Assembly (NCBI GenBank): GCA_965249175.1
Contig: OZ252227.1
Coordinates: 4,402,001-4,466,000 of the forward strand
Direction: 5' to 3'
DNA from: CAZYFH01 sp965249175
GTDB taxonomy: Bacteria; Acidobacteriota; Vicinamibacteria; Vicinamibacterales; UBA8438
DNA length: 64,000 nucleotides
This document shows, piece after piece, positions 26,817 to 37,169 of this stretch (the stretch's first letter is position 1; the number at the start of each line of letters is the position of its first letter). Both the position numbers and the translations under genes were made by a program. The notes beneath the pieces are model-generated. The model ran no database searches. It was not told where the DNA came from and saw nothing but the letters and a program-made list of their open reading frames with translations.

Positions 26817-29321
26817 ATGAGCCTCGTCTATCTTCGGAAGGCATTCCGCACGCTGTTCAGAACGCCGTTTGTCAGCGTGATCGCCATCATCTCCCTCGCG
26901 CTCGGTATCGGGGCCAACGCAGCCATTTTTTCCATCTTCGAGCAGTTTCTGCTCCGCCCGCTCCCGGTGACGGAGCCGCAGCGGCTCGTCAACATGGCCG
27001 CGCCTGGTCCAAAACCAGGCGGCACGTCGTGCAACAACGCCGGCGGCTGCGACGAGGTCTTCAGCTACCCCATGTTCCGCGACCTCGAGCGCCTGCAGAC
27101 GTCGTTTGCCGGCATCGCCGCCCATCGCACCTTCGGTGCCAATCTCGCCTACCGCGGGGAGACGTTCGCCGGCGAAGGCATGTTCGTGTCGGGGAGCTAC
27201 TTCGGCGTGCTCGGCGTGGTGCCGGCCGTCGGCCGGCTCCTCGGTGCGGACGACGACAGGGCAGGCAGCTCCCCGGTGGCCGTCCTGAGCCACGACTACT
27301 GGCGGTCTCGCTTCGATGCCGATCCGGCGGCCGTGAACGAGACGCTGATCGTCAACGGCCAGGCCCTGACCGTCGTCGGTGTGACGCCGCCCGGTTTCAC
27401 GGGCACGACGCTTGGCAACCGGCCGCAGGTGTTCGTGCCGATCACGATGCGCGAGTTGCTGCAACCGGGCACCGAGGTCTTCGAGAACCGGCGGAGCTAC
27501 TGGATCTACGCGTTCGCCAGGCTCGCATCTGGGGTCTCGATCGAGCAGGCGCAGACCGGCATCAACATCCCGTATCGCGCGATTCTCAACGACGTCGAGG
27601 CGCCGCTGCAGGAGGGCATGAGCGACCAGACGATGGCCCGATTCCGTACGCGCGAGCTGCTCCTTGCCGAAGGCTCCCGGGGCCAGAGCAGCGTGCACGA
27701 AGAAGCGACCGCGCCGATCATCCTGCTGCTTGGGGTGACCGCGTTCGTGCTGGTGATCGCCTGCTCGAATATCGCCAACCTACTCCTCGCGCGCGCCGCG
27801 AGCCGTGAGGGAGAGATGGCCGTCCGGCTTTCGCTGGGCGCCGGCCGTGGACAGTTGGTGAGGCAGCTGCTGACGGAGTCGAGCCTGCTGGCTGTCCTCG
27901 GCGGCCTGGCGGGCCTCGTCGTGGCGCGCTGGACGCTCGCGGGCATCATCTCGATGCTCCCGGCCGAGGCGGCCGGGACGATCCCGCTCGGGCTCAACAG
28001 CACCGCGCTGCTCTTCACGGGGGTCCTGGCGCTCGCGACCGGGCTGCTCTTCGGACTGTTCCCCGCGCTGCACAGCACCCGGCCCGATCTCGTGGCCGTC
28101 CTCAAGCGCCAGTCGGGCCAGCCGTCCGGCTCGCGGTCGGCCGCGCGGTTCCGGACGTCGCTGGCGACCGTGCAGATCGGGCTGTCAATGGTCCTCCTCG
28201 TGTCGGCCGGACTATTCACGAAGAGCCTGTTTAACGTGAGCCGGGTCGATCTTGGTCTCGACGTCGATCATTTGATCACGTTCGGTATCTCGCCAGTGAG
28301 GAACGGCTACACACCGGAGCGACGAGCCGAGCTGTTCGAGCGCCTCGAGGGCGAGCTGTCAACGCTGCCGGGGGTCACTGGCGTCACAGCCTCGCTGGTC
28401 CCGTTGCTCGCCGGCAGCAACTGGGGTAGCAGCGTCTCGGTGGAGGGCTTCGATGCCGGTCCAGACACCGACACCGGCTCCCGCTACAACGAGATCGGCC
28501 CGGGGTACTTCGGCACGATGGGCATGCCGCTGCTGCGCGGCCGGGAGTTCACACCGGCCGACCGCCTCGACGCACCAAAAGTGGCTATCGTCAACGAACA
28601 ATTCGCGAGGAAGTTCGGTCTCGCGACCGAGGCTGTCGGCAAATGGATGGCGGCGAGCACCGGCGATGCCGTCGAGCTCGACACGCGCATTGTCGGCCTG
28701 GCCCCCGACGCGAAGTACAGCGAGGTGAAGGGCGAAATCCCACCCCTCTTCTTCCGTCCCTACCGCCAGGACGACGACGTCGGCGCGATGACGTTCTACG
28801 TGCGGTCGTCGGTCGAGCCCGACCAGCTGCTGTCGGCGATCCCGCGCGTCGTAAGACAGCTCGACCCCAACCTCCCCGTCGAGGAGCTGCGGACCATGGC
28901 GGCGCAGGTCCAGGAGAACGTCTTCCTCGATCGGGTCGTCACCATCCTGTCGGCGGCGTTTGCGGTGCTGGCCACGTTACTCGCGGCTATCGGGCTCTAC
29001 GGCGTCCTGGCATACACGGTTGCGCAGCGTACCAAGGAAATCGGCCTGCGCATGGCCCTCGGCGCCGATGCGGGCCGCGTTCGTACCCTCGTGATGCGTC
29101 AGGTCGGAGGCATGACCGTCATCGGCGGCGTTACCGGGGTCGCGCTCGCCCTCGGACTGGGTCGCGTGGCGCGGTCGCTGCTCTTCGAGCTGCAGGAACA
29201 CGATCCGACGGTCCTCGTCGGTTCGGTTGTCGCGCTGGCGTTCGTCGCTCTGGTCGCTGGCGCCATCCCGGCGCGGCGGGCCTCACGCATCGACCCGATG
29301 CAGGCGCTGCGGTGCGAATGA
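26817..29321 (+). CDS. MacB-type ABC transporter permease (acidobacterial orphan permease)
   Basis: 834 residues. Two copies of the FtsX/MacB permease unit: an N-terminal helix (VSVIAIISLALGIGANAAIF), a large periplasmic domain (residues about 50-280), three helices (IILLLGVTAFVLVIACSNIA onward), then a second helix/periplasmic/three-helix set ending in VVALAFVALVAGAIPARRAS. The cytoplasmic motifs REGEMAVRLSLGAGRG and RTKEIGLRMALGADAG are typical. These proteins couple a separate ATPase to export or mechanotransmission across the envelope; no ATPase gene is adjacent, as usual for this expanded acidobacterial family. Confidence 0.9.
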   Translation: MSLVYLRKAFRTLFRTPFVSVIAIISLALGIGANAAIFSIFEQFLLRPLPVTEPQRLVNMAAPGPKPGGTSCNNAGGCDEVFSYPMFRDLERLQTSFAGIAAHRTFGANLAYRGETFAGEGMFVSGSYFGVLGVVPAVGRLLGADDDRAGSSPVAVLSHDYWRSRFDADPAAVNETLIVNGQALTVVGVTPPGFTGTTLGNRPQVFVPITMRELLQPGTEVFENRRSYWIYAFARLASGVSIEQAQTGINIPYRAILNDVEAPLQEGMSDQTMARFRTRELLLAEGSRGQSSVHEEATAPIILLLGVTAFVLVIACSNIANLLLARAASREGEMAVRLSLGAGRGQLVRQLLTESSLLAVLGGLAGLVVARWTLAGIISMLPAEAAGTIPLGLNSTALLFTGVLALATGLLFGLFPALHSTRPDLVAVLKRQSGQPSGSRSAARFRTSLATVQIGLSMVLLVSAGLFTKSLFNVSRVDLGLDVDHLITFGISPVRNGYTPERRAELFERLEGELSTLPGVTGVTASLVPLLAGSNWGSSVSVEGFDAGPDTDTGSRYNEIGPGYFGTMGMPLLRGREFTPADRLDAPKVAIVNEQFARKFGLATEAVGKWMAASTGDAVELDTRIVGLAPDAKYSEVKGEIPPLFFRPYRQDDDVGAMTFYVRSSVEPDQLLSAIPRVVRQLDPNLPVEELRTMAAQVQENVFLDRVVTILSAAFAVLATLLAAIGLYGVLAYTVAQRTKEIGLRMALGADAGRVRTLVMRQVGGMTVIGGVTGVALALGLGRVARSLLFELQEHDPTVLVGSVVALAFVALVAGAIPARRASRIDPMQALRCE

Positions 29322-29342
29322 CTGCCACCGTTGCGTACAGGA

Positions 29343-29358
29343 CACCGCGGGCTGCTAG
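29343..29358. repeat. Element-like terminus abutting the IS1182-type element
   Basis: The 16 bases CACCGCGGGCTGCTAG match the right end of the adjoining element plus its target site (30815-30830) at 15 of 16 positions. Together with the element's left end they form a perfect palindrome around CTAG. It looks like the solo end of an earlier insertion or MITE that then served as the target. Confidence 0.5.
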
Positions 29359-30826
29359 CAGCCCGTGGTGAAAGTCCCTATTAGGGATCGACACGATCGA
29401 TCCCGCGTACTACACTGTCGCGCATGGCGATGGGCAAACGACGACGCCGGGCGCGGCAAGCATCGATGTGGGTTCCCACCAGCGACCTGCCTCGCAGTGC
29501 GGCGCATCCGTTCTATCAGCGATTGAATCGGATCCTCGATGACACGGGCTTCGACGCGTTCGTCGAGGCGCAATGCGCGCCGTTCTACGCGGACGGCGTC
29601 GGTCGTCCGAGTCTGGCGCCGGGGCGGTACTTCCGGCTGCTGATGCTCGGCTACTTCGAAGGGCTGGACTCGGAGCGGGCGATCGCGTGGCGGGCGGCCG
29701 ATTCGCTGAGCATCCGGCAGTTTCTGGACCTCGAGCTGCACGAGGCGCCGCCGGATCACTCGACGCTGTCGCGCACCCGGCGCCTGATCGACGTCGAGAC
29801 CCATCAAGCGGTGTTCACGTGGGTGCTGCAGCAACTGGCCGACGCCCAGCTCGTGACCGGGCGGACCCTCGGCATCGATGCCACGACGTTGGAAGCGAAC
29901 GCCGCATTGCGGAGTATCGTGCGCCGGGACACGGGCGAAGGCTACGAGGCGTTTCTGACCGGGCTGGCCGAGGCGTCCGGCATCGTCACGCCGACCCGCG
30001 CTGAGCTGGCCCGGTTCGACCGGAAACGGAAGAAGAAAGGCTCCAACGACGACTGGACGCATCCGCAGGATCCGGACGCGAAGATCACGAAGCTGAAGGA
30101 CGGGCGCACGCACTTGGCGCACACCGCGGAGCATGCGGTGGACCTGGAGACGGGGGCCATCGTCGGCGTCACCGTGCAGGATGCCGACGACGGCGATACG
30201 ACGACGATGGTCGAGACCCTGATCACGGCGGCCGACCACGTCGAAGCCGTCCTGCCGGCCGGCGCCGGTATCGCCGAGGTCGTCGGGGACAAGGGGTATC
30301 ACAGTAACGAGACGATGGTGGCGTTCGCCGCGCTCGGCGTGCGCAGTTATGTTTCGGAGCCGGACCGCGGGCGACGCAACTGGACAGGCAAGGCGGCGGC
30401 GCGCGACGCCGTGTACGCGAACCGTCGGCGCATTCGGGGCACGCGTGGGCAACGGCTGCTGCGACGGCGGGGCGAGTTGCTCGAACGCCCCAACGCGCAT
30501 CTCTACGAGACCGGGCGGCTGCGCCGGGTGCATCTGCGTGGGCATCCCAACATCCTCAAGCGCGTGCTTGTGCACGTCTGCGGGTTCAATCTTGGGCTCC
30601 TCATGCGGCAGCTGACGGGCGTCGGCACGCCGCGGAGCCTCCAAGGCCGCGCGGTCGCCGTCTTCGAGGCCTTGATCGCTGATCTTGGCCGCCTCTGGAC
30701 CCTCGTATCGCCCGCGTGGGCGCGAGATGCGCAAGATCTGCCGCACTCGTCGTTTCTCGACCTTATGACACGGTGTCACGAACACATGCCCCTCGACCTA
30801 CGAAAGGGCGTTTTCACCACGGGCTG
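29359..30826 (+). mobile_element. IS1182-family insertion sequence, 1468 bp
   Basis: Perfect 15-bp terminal inverted repeats CAGCCCGTGGTGAAA and its complement, flanked on both sides by CTAG (29355-29358 and 30827-30830), a palindromic 4-bp target duplication. An 8-bp stem with 5-base loop (29384-29404) lies between the left end and the transposase start and may block read-through transcripts from being translated. The transposase gene is intact, so this copy may be active. The same terminal sequence bounds the MITEs at 43522 and 59821. Confidence 0.9.
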
Positions 30827-30830
30827 CTAG
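29424..30830 (+). CDS. IS1182-family DDE transposase
   Basis: 468 residues. An InsH-type N-terminal domain (FDAFVEAQCAPFYADGVGRP, LMLGYFEGLDSERAIAWRA) precedes a DDE catalytic domain: GRTLGIDATTLEANA (first Asp), VVGDKGYHSNETM (second Asp) and the Glu in the region HLYETGRLRRVHLRG. The element itself lacks a stop codon: the last sense codon and the TAG are completed by the CTAG target duplication at 30827-30830. Intact throughout. Confidence 0.92.
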   Translation: MAMGKRRRRARQASMWVPTSDLPRSAAHPFYQRLNRILDDTGFDAFVEAQCAPFYADGVGRPSLAPGRYFRLLMLGYFEGLDSERAIAWRAADSLSIRQFLDLELHEAPPDHSTLSRTRRLIDVETHQAVFTWVLQQLADAQLVTGRTLGIDATTLEANAALRSIVRRDTGEGYEAFLTGLAEASGIVTPTRAELARFDRKRKKKGSNDDWTHPQDPDAKITKLKDGRTHLAHTAEHAVDLETGAIVGVTVQDADDGDTTTMVETLITAADHVEAVLPAGAGIAEVVGDKGYHSNETMVAFAALGVRSYVSEPDRGRRNWTGKAAARDAVYANRRRIRGTRGQRLLRRRGELLERPNAHLYETGRLRRVHLRGHPNILKRVLVHVCGFNLGLLMRQLTGVGTPRSLQGRAVAVFEALIADLGRLWTLVSPAWARDAQDLPHSSFLDLMTRCHEHMPLDLRKGVFTTGC

Positions 30831-31306
30831 CGGCAGGGGAAGGCCGCACGGAGTGCGTGCAGCACGAGCGTGCCATCCGCCTCGTAGAGCGACGCGGCGT
30901 GATCGCCGAGATACTGCACGACCGCCCAGACCGCCTGCGCGCTGGTGAGACCGGCAGGTAGGCATACCGTCTCCGGCGAGGCGCTGGCCACCCCGCGCAC
31001 GAGACCCGCGCAATAGCCCATCCCGAATGGGTCCCGCTCGAATGTCTCGTCCCGCCCGGCGCCGGTGCGACCCAGGAACTCGAAGTAGAGCGTGCACGCT
31101 TCTGTCAGCTCATGACCGGTTCCAGTCCGGCCACGGAGCACCTGCCCGACGTCGGTCGAGCGCGTTGTCAGGAGCAAGGCGACGGCGAGGGCAAACCACC
31201 AGCGTGTCGCGGCGCGTCTCGTTGTGTATGCAGTGCGCGGAATGATCGACAGTATAGCGTTGGGCCTACCGTGCGGTCCCTTGTGTGACGTGCGAGCGGC
31301 CCGCAT
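30827..31306 (-). CDS. Rap1a/Tai-like immunity-domain protein, secreted
   Basis: Up to 159 residues. After a signal-like hydrophobic segment (WWFALAVALLLTTRS) the mature part has the Rap1a pattern: ACTLYFEFLG, GMGYCAGLVRGVA, VCLPAGLTSAQAVWAVVQYL and a final HALRAAFPC, with four cysteines likely paired in the periplasm. Family members include immunity proteins against type VI amidase effectors, but most are orphans; no effector gene is adjacent. The start is uncertain. Its TAG stop lies in the CTAG hit by the IS1182-type element, and the target duplication preserved it. Confidence 0.7.
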   Translation of the reverse strand: MRAARTSHKGPHGRPNAILSIIPRTAYTTRRAATRWWFALAVALLLTTRSTDVGQVLRGRTGTGHELTEACTLYFEFLGRTGAGRDETFERDPFGMGYCAGLVRGVASASPETVCLPAGLTSAQAVWAVVQYLGDHAASLYEADGTLVLHALRAAFPCR

Positions 31307-31350
31307 AGTCTAGGACCCGGGTCCGATCCGAGGCGTGCGGGTCCCATGCC

Positions 31351-34287
31351 ATGATCTGTCCGAAATGCGGCGCAGAGACAGAAGCGACAACGGGTCGATG
31401 CGGCGCCTGCCAGACCGACCTGTCGGACGCGTCAACCCAGCTTGGCGATGTTGGCCCGACGGTCACTGCCGGCAACCTCGATCTGGCACGCACGGTGTCC
31501 GATGCCGAAACCCGTGCCGACGCTGACGCGCCCACTGCCGACACCCCCACGTTCGACGACGCGGTCACCGCAAGTGACGACGATGTCGGTGCCGTCGACG
31601 ACTCGCCTGTGCTGGCCCCGGGGCAGCGCTTCGGCCCGCGCTACCAGATCATGCGGCTCGTCGGCGAAGGTGGCATGGGCGCTGTCTACGAAGCGTTCGA
31701 TAACGAGCTCGGCGTCGACGTCGCGCTGAAGGTCATCCGTCCCGAGCAGATGGGCGACGGCAAGAAGGCCGCCGCACTCGAGCGCCGGTTCAAACGTGAG
31801 CTGTTGCTCGGGCGCAAGGTCACCCACAAGAACGTCGTCCGGATTCATGACATCGGCGAGATTGGCGGCATCAAGTACATCACGATGCCGTATATCGACG
31901 GGCGCGATCTGTCGAGTGTGCTGAAGGAGGCGGGCGGGACGCTGCCTGTCTCCCGCACGCTGAAGATCGCCCGATCAGTGCTGTCCGGGTTGACCGCCGC
32001 CCACGACGCCGGAGTCGTCCATCGGGATATGAAGCCAGCCAACATCATGATCGACGCCGACGACGAGGCGTACATCATGGATTTCGGGATCGCGCTGGCA
32101 GTGACCGATACGACAGCCGCGACGGACCAGGGTGGCACACAGGATGCGCGCCCCACGACCCGCGAGTCGGCGTTACTCGACAGCCGGACGCAGCTCGGAC
32201 GCGTGGTGGGCACCGTCCAGTACATGGCGCCCGAGCAGGGCCGGGGTGAGACGGTCGACAAGCGCGCCGACCTTTACGCGTTCGGCCTGATCCTCTACGA
32301 CATGCTCGTCGGCAGGCAGGAGCGCGAGCGGACATCGTCGAGCCCGCTCGAAGAGCTCACCGGCCGGATGAAAGCGCCCCCCGCACCAGTCCGAACGATT
32401 CGAGAGGACGTGCCGGCGCCGCTCGCCGAGATCATCGGCAAGTGCGTGGCGCCCGATCCCGCCGAACGCTATCCGCACCCGCACGCGCTGCAGGTCGACC
32501 TCGACCTGCTCGACGGCGATGGCGCACTGCGCCCCGTCGAGCGGCGTTTCAGCCCGCTGCAGCTGGCCGCCCTCGTCAGCGCGGTGGTCGCCGTCATGGC
32601 GGGTGGGTTCTTCGTCTTCGGTCCCCGGGAGCCACCGCCACCGCCCGATCCTGTCTCCCTGGTGATCGCAGACTTCGAGAACCACACCAACGACGCGGCG
32701 TTCGACGGCACACTGGAGCCGATGCTCAAACGTGTCCTGGATGATGCTGGATTCATCACGGCGTACGACCGGAGCGTCGTCAGCCGGCTTGGTGTCCCTC
32801 GGCCCGAACGACTGGACGACGTGGCGGCGCGGGAGCTGGCGGTGCAGCAGGGCCTTGGTGTGGTGCTGTCCGGCGCCGTGAACCCGAGGAACGGCGGATA
32901 CACCGTGTCAATGGACGCCACCGAGACCATCACCGGGGAGGTCATCGCCAGCGTCGAGGATAGCGCCCGCGGCAAGGACGACATCCTGGACGTGGCGACC
33001 GGGCTGATCGCCCGCGTGCGCAACGCGCCGGGCGACGACACGTCGGAATCGCAGCAACAGTTCGCAATGGCGGCGATATCGGCCACCTCGCTCGACGTCG
33101 TCGGTCTGTATGCGGCAACCATGGAAGCCGCCTCCGCAGGCAGGTTCGACGAGGCGCGGCAGCGTGCCACGGAGGCCGTCGAACTGGATCCCAACTTTGG
33201 GGTCGGCTATCTCACCCTGGCGGTGGCGGCTGGCAATCTAGGCAGAGCGGACGAGGAACGTCAGTACCTCGATGAGGCACTCGCCCACCTTGACGGGATG
33301 ACAGAGCGCGAACGATACGCGACGCGCGCCTATGCCTACTGGGCCACGAGCGACTACGAACAGTGCGTGCAGGAGAACACCGATCTAATCACGCTGTACC
33401 CGCTGGACATCGGCGGTCGCAACCAGCTCGCGCTTTGCCTGTCCCACCTCCGCGAGATGCGTCGAGCCACGGAGGAGGTGCAGGCGATTGTCGACATCCT
33501 ACCGTCGCACCCCGTCTTCAGGACCAATCTCGCCATCTACGCGAACTACGGCGGCGATTTCCAATTGGCAGAGCAAGCGGCACGCGACGTGGAGGCAGAG
33601 GAACCCAATGCTTATGGGGCACTGACCCTTGCCTTCGCGCAGATGGGTCAAGGACAGGTCGACGAGGCGCGGGAGACGTACGAGCGGCTTGCGGAGATCG
33701 ATGCGTTGGGTGCGTCGTTCGCCGCGTCCGGCCTCGGTGACCTGGCCGCGTTCGAGGGTCGCTTCTCCGACGCCGCGAGCATCCTCCGACAAGGCGCCGC
33801 CGACGATCTGGCCGCCGGAAACACGGTCGGCGCGGCCGGAAAGCTGGCCGCCGTTGCCCATGCGGGGCTCTCACGCGGTCGAATCGCAGAAGCTATCGAA
33901 GCAGCCGACGAGGCACTCACGCACAGCAGCGCCGTCAAGATTCGGTTTCTCTCGGCGCGGACCTTCGTCGAAGCGGGGGACGTTGAGCGGGCGCGACCGA
34001 TCATTGATGCGCTGGCGGGCGAGCTGTACGCGGAGCCGCGAGCCTACGCGGGAGTCCTCGAAGGCGTCGTCGCGCTACAGAACGGGGACGCACCCGCAGC
34101 CATGAGCGCGCTGCGCGAGGCGAACGACGTGTTCGACACCTGGATCGGGTACTTCGACCTCGGGCGCGCCTCCCTCGCGGCCGGCGCCTTCCCACAGGCG
34201 ACGACTGCTTCGACTTGCCGGACTTCGAGCCGGATCGACGCTTCCCCGGTTCGAAATCGACGGTGCCAACCCGGTAGTTGCCCGTAA
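31351..34287 (+). CDS. Ser/Thr protein kinase with zinc ribbon and TPR sensor, 3' end truncated
   Basis: 978 residues as read. A zinc ribbon opens the protein (CPKCGAE, GRCGAC), followed by an acidic linker and a kinase domain: GEGGMGAVYEAF (residue 105 on), VALKVI, HRDMKPANI (224 on), IMDFGIA and APEQ. One transmembrane helix (ALVSAVVAVMAGGFFVF) leads to an extracytoplasmic domain with a FlgO/cyclase-like fold (ADFENHTNDAAFDGTLEPML) and about eight TPRs. After GRASLAAGAFPQA the family sequence stops and the frame reads unrelated residues to 34287, so perhaps 80 C-terminal residues were lost at the junction with the IS1111-type remnant. The kinase part is complete. Confidence 0.88.
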   Translation: MICPKCGAETEATTGRCGACQTDLSDASTQLGDVGPTVTAGNLDLARTVSDAETRADADAPTADTPTFDDAVTASDDDVGAVDDSPVLAPGQRFGPRYQIMRLVGEGGMGAVYEAFDNELGVDVALKVIRPEQMGDGKKAAALERRFKRELLLGRKVTHKNVVRIHDIGEIGGIKYITMPYIDGRDLSSVLKEAGGTLPVSRTLKIARSVLSGLTAAHDAGVVHRDMKPANIMIDADDEAYIMDFGIALAVTDTTAATDQGGTQDARPTTRESALLDSRTQLGRVVGTVQYMAPEQGRGETVDKRADLYAFGLILYDMLVGRQERERTSSSPLEELTGRMKAPPAPVRTIREDVPAPLAEIIGKCVAPDPAERYPHPHALQVDLDLLDGDGALRPVERRFSPLQLAALVSAVVAVMAGGFFVFGPREPPPPPDPVSLVIADFENHTNDAAFDGTLEPMLKRVLDDAGFITAYDRSVVSRLGVPRPERLDDVAARELAVQQGLGVVLSGAVNPRNGGYTVSMDATETITGEVIASVEDSARGKDDILDVATGLIARVRNAPGDDTSESQQQFAMAAISATSLDVVGLYAATMEAASAGRFDEARQRATEAVELDPNFGVGYLTLAVAAGNLGRADEERQYLDEALAHLDGMTERERYATRAYAYWATSDYEQCVQENTDLITLYPLDIGGRNQLALCLSHLREMRRATEEVQAIVDILPSHPVFRTNLAIYANYGGDFQLAEQAARDVEAEEPNAYGALTLAFAQMGQGQVDEARETYERLAEIDALGASFAASGLGDLAAFEGRFSDAASILRQGAADDLAAGNTVGAAGKLAAVAHAGLSRGRIAEAIEAADEALTHSSAVKIRFLSARTFVEAGDVERARPIIDALAGELYAEPRAYAGVLEGVVALQNGDAPAAMSALREANDVFDTWIGYFDLGRASLAAGAFPQATTASTCRTSSRIDASPVRNRRCQPGSCP

Positions 34288-34391
34288 TCGTGTAGCTGAG
34301 GGAGATAGGATGAAGCGGCTGGTCGTCCCCGCGTGGTAGCTTGCGCTCCACATTTTCCAACGCGCTCAAGGCGCACAGAGGGAGACCAGCC

Positions 34392-35290
34392 ATGGAGCAT
34401 ATTGGCATCGACGTCCATGAGAGAAAAAGTCAATCTGCATCCTGACGCCCGAGGGCGAGATGATCGAACGGCGGGTCCAGAGCACGCGGCAGCAGTTCAC
34501 GCGGCTGTTCGGGAGCCGACCACGTGCCCGTGTGCTCCTCGAGGCGATGACGGAAAGCGAATGGGTGGCGCAGACGATCGAGCAGTGCGGCCACGAGGTG
34601 ATCGTCGCCGACCCCAACTACGCCCCGATGTATCCGGAGCGACGGCGTCGCGTGAAGACGGATCGGCGGGATGCCCGGATGCTGGCGGAGGCCGCCCGGC
34701 TCGGCTCGTATCGCCCCGCCCATCGGGTGTCACCCGCGCAGCGCCAGGTGCGACGCCAGCTCCTGGTCCGCGACCTGCTCGTGCGGGCGCGGGGGCGGAC
34801 GATCGCCCTCATCCGCACGCTGGTGCGCAGCGAGGGGCTGCGCGTCCGAGCCGGGGATGCGGCGCGGTTCGGCACGTATCTGGAGGCCGTCGATCTCCCG
34901 GCCGAACTGCAGGCGACGTTGCGCCCGTTGGTGGCACTCTGGGCGCAGCTCACAGACCAGCTAGCCACGGCCGATGCCGCGATCAGCGCGACGGCCGCCA
35001 CCAACCCGGTGGTGCAGCGACTCACGACGGCGCCGGGCGTGGGTCCCGTCATCGCGACGGCGTCTGTTGCGACCTTGGATGAGGCCGGGCGCTTTCGCGG
35101 GGCCCATCAGGTCGAAAGCCATCTCGGCCTGGTGCCCAGTGAGGATAGTGCAGCAGACCGGCACCGCCGGTATGTCAGGTTGCACGACGAGTCGCAGGCC
35201 AGTGTTCTAAAACGGGTCATCCTTAGGCCGCCCTCGGCCGAGACACCGATGGACCGCCAACCAAATTCGGTTTACGTAACTCTCTTATGA
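34392..35290 (+). pseudogene. IS110-family (IS1111 type) transposase remnant
   Basis: MEHIGIDVHERKSQ opens the DEDD domain, a one-base deletion near 34432 shifts the frame, and it continues as EGEMIERRV, EAMTESEWVAQTIEQC, VKTDRRDARMLAE and the C-terminal Transposase_20 segment (TAPGVGPVIATASVATLDEA, HQVESHLGLVPSEDS). After about 35175 similarity ends, removing the last quarter of the protein. The short N-terminal domain and spacing fit the IS1111 subgroup. The element's left flank cuts into the kinase-TPR gene. Confidence 0.85.
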
Positions 35291-35602
35291 ATCAACGTGT
35301 TAGCCAAGCGAACCGAACATTAAAAGGAGTGGATGCCGACGCAAAACGACACCTTTCCCCGCCTGGCCGTCACAGAAGTGCAAGATCCCTCGCCTACACG
35401 ATCGATATGATACCCCCTTGGGACGATCTAGTTATCTCATTCATTATAAATAAGTTATCTAATTTAAAAGTCTAGTCGCTCATCGCTGGATGGCGCGCCT
35501 CGACTGTCTCATTATTAGACGTGTGTGCCAATTAAGAACAGCATCCGGAACGGCTCTTTAGTGGCGTAGCGTGCGAGCCGTGGGCCGGGGCGCCTGACAG
35601 GT
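35291..35602. other. AT-rich intergenic island without a supported gene
   Basis: The region around 35400-35475 is strikingly AT-rich (TTCATTATAAATAAGTTATC and similar) in a GC-rich genome. A 62-codon frame starting at 35287 has no ribosome-binding site and no recognisable motif. The island lies between a dead IS1111-type copy and the hydrolase gene and probably came with the insertion or an older transfer. Confidence 0.5.
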
Positions 35603-37114
<1,512 letters not shown>

Positions 37115-37169
37115 CACACCCTCTCTTCTTGGCGGGCTGGGGGGGACGGGTCGCGCGGTCGCACCCCTG

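Noticed and set aside
35290..35320. Integron attC-like GTTAGCC near the IS1111 remnant
   Set aside because: The core does not fit GTTRRRY and no partner inverse core was found.
35287..35475. 62-codon gene in the AT-rich island
   Set aside because: No ribosome-binding site, no recognisable motif, low-complexity end; treated as chance.
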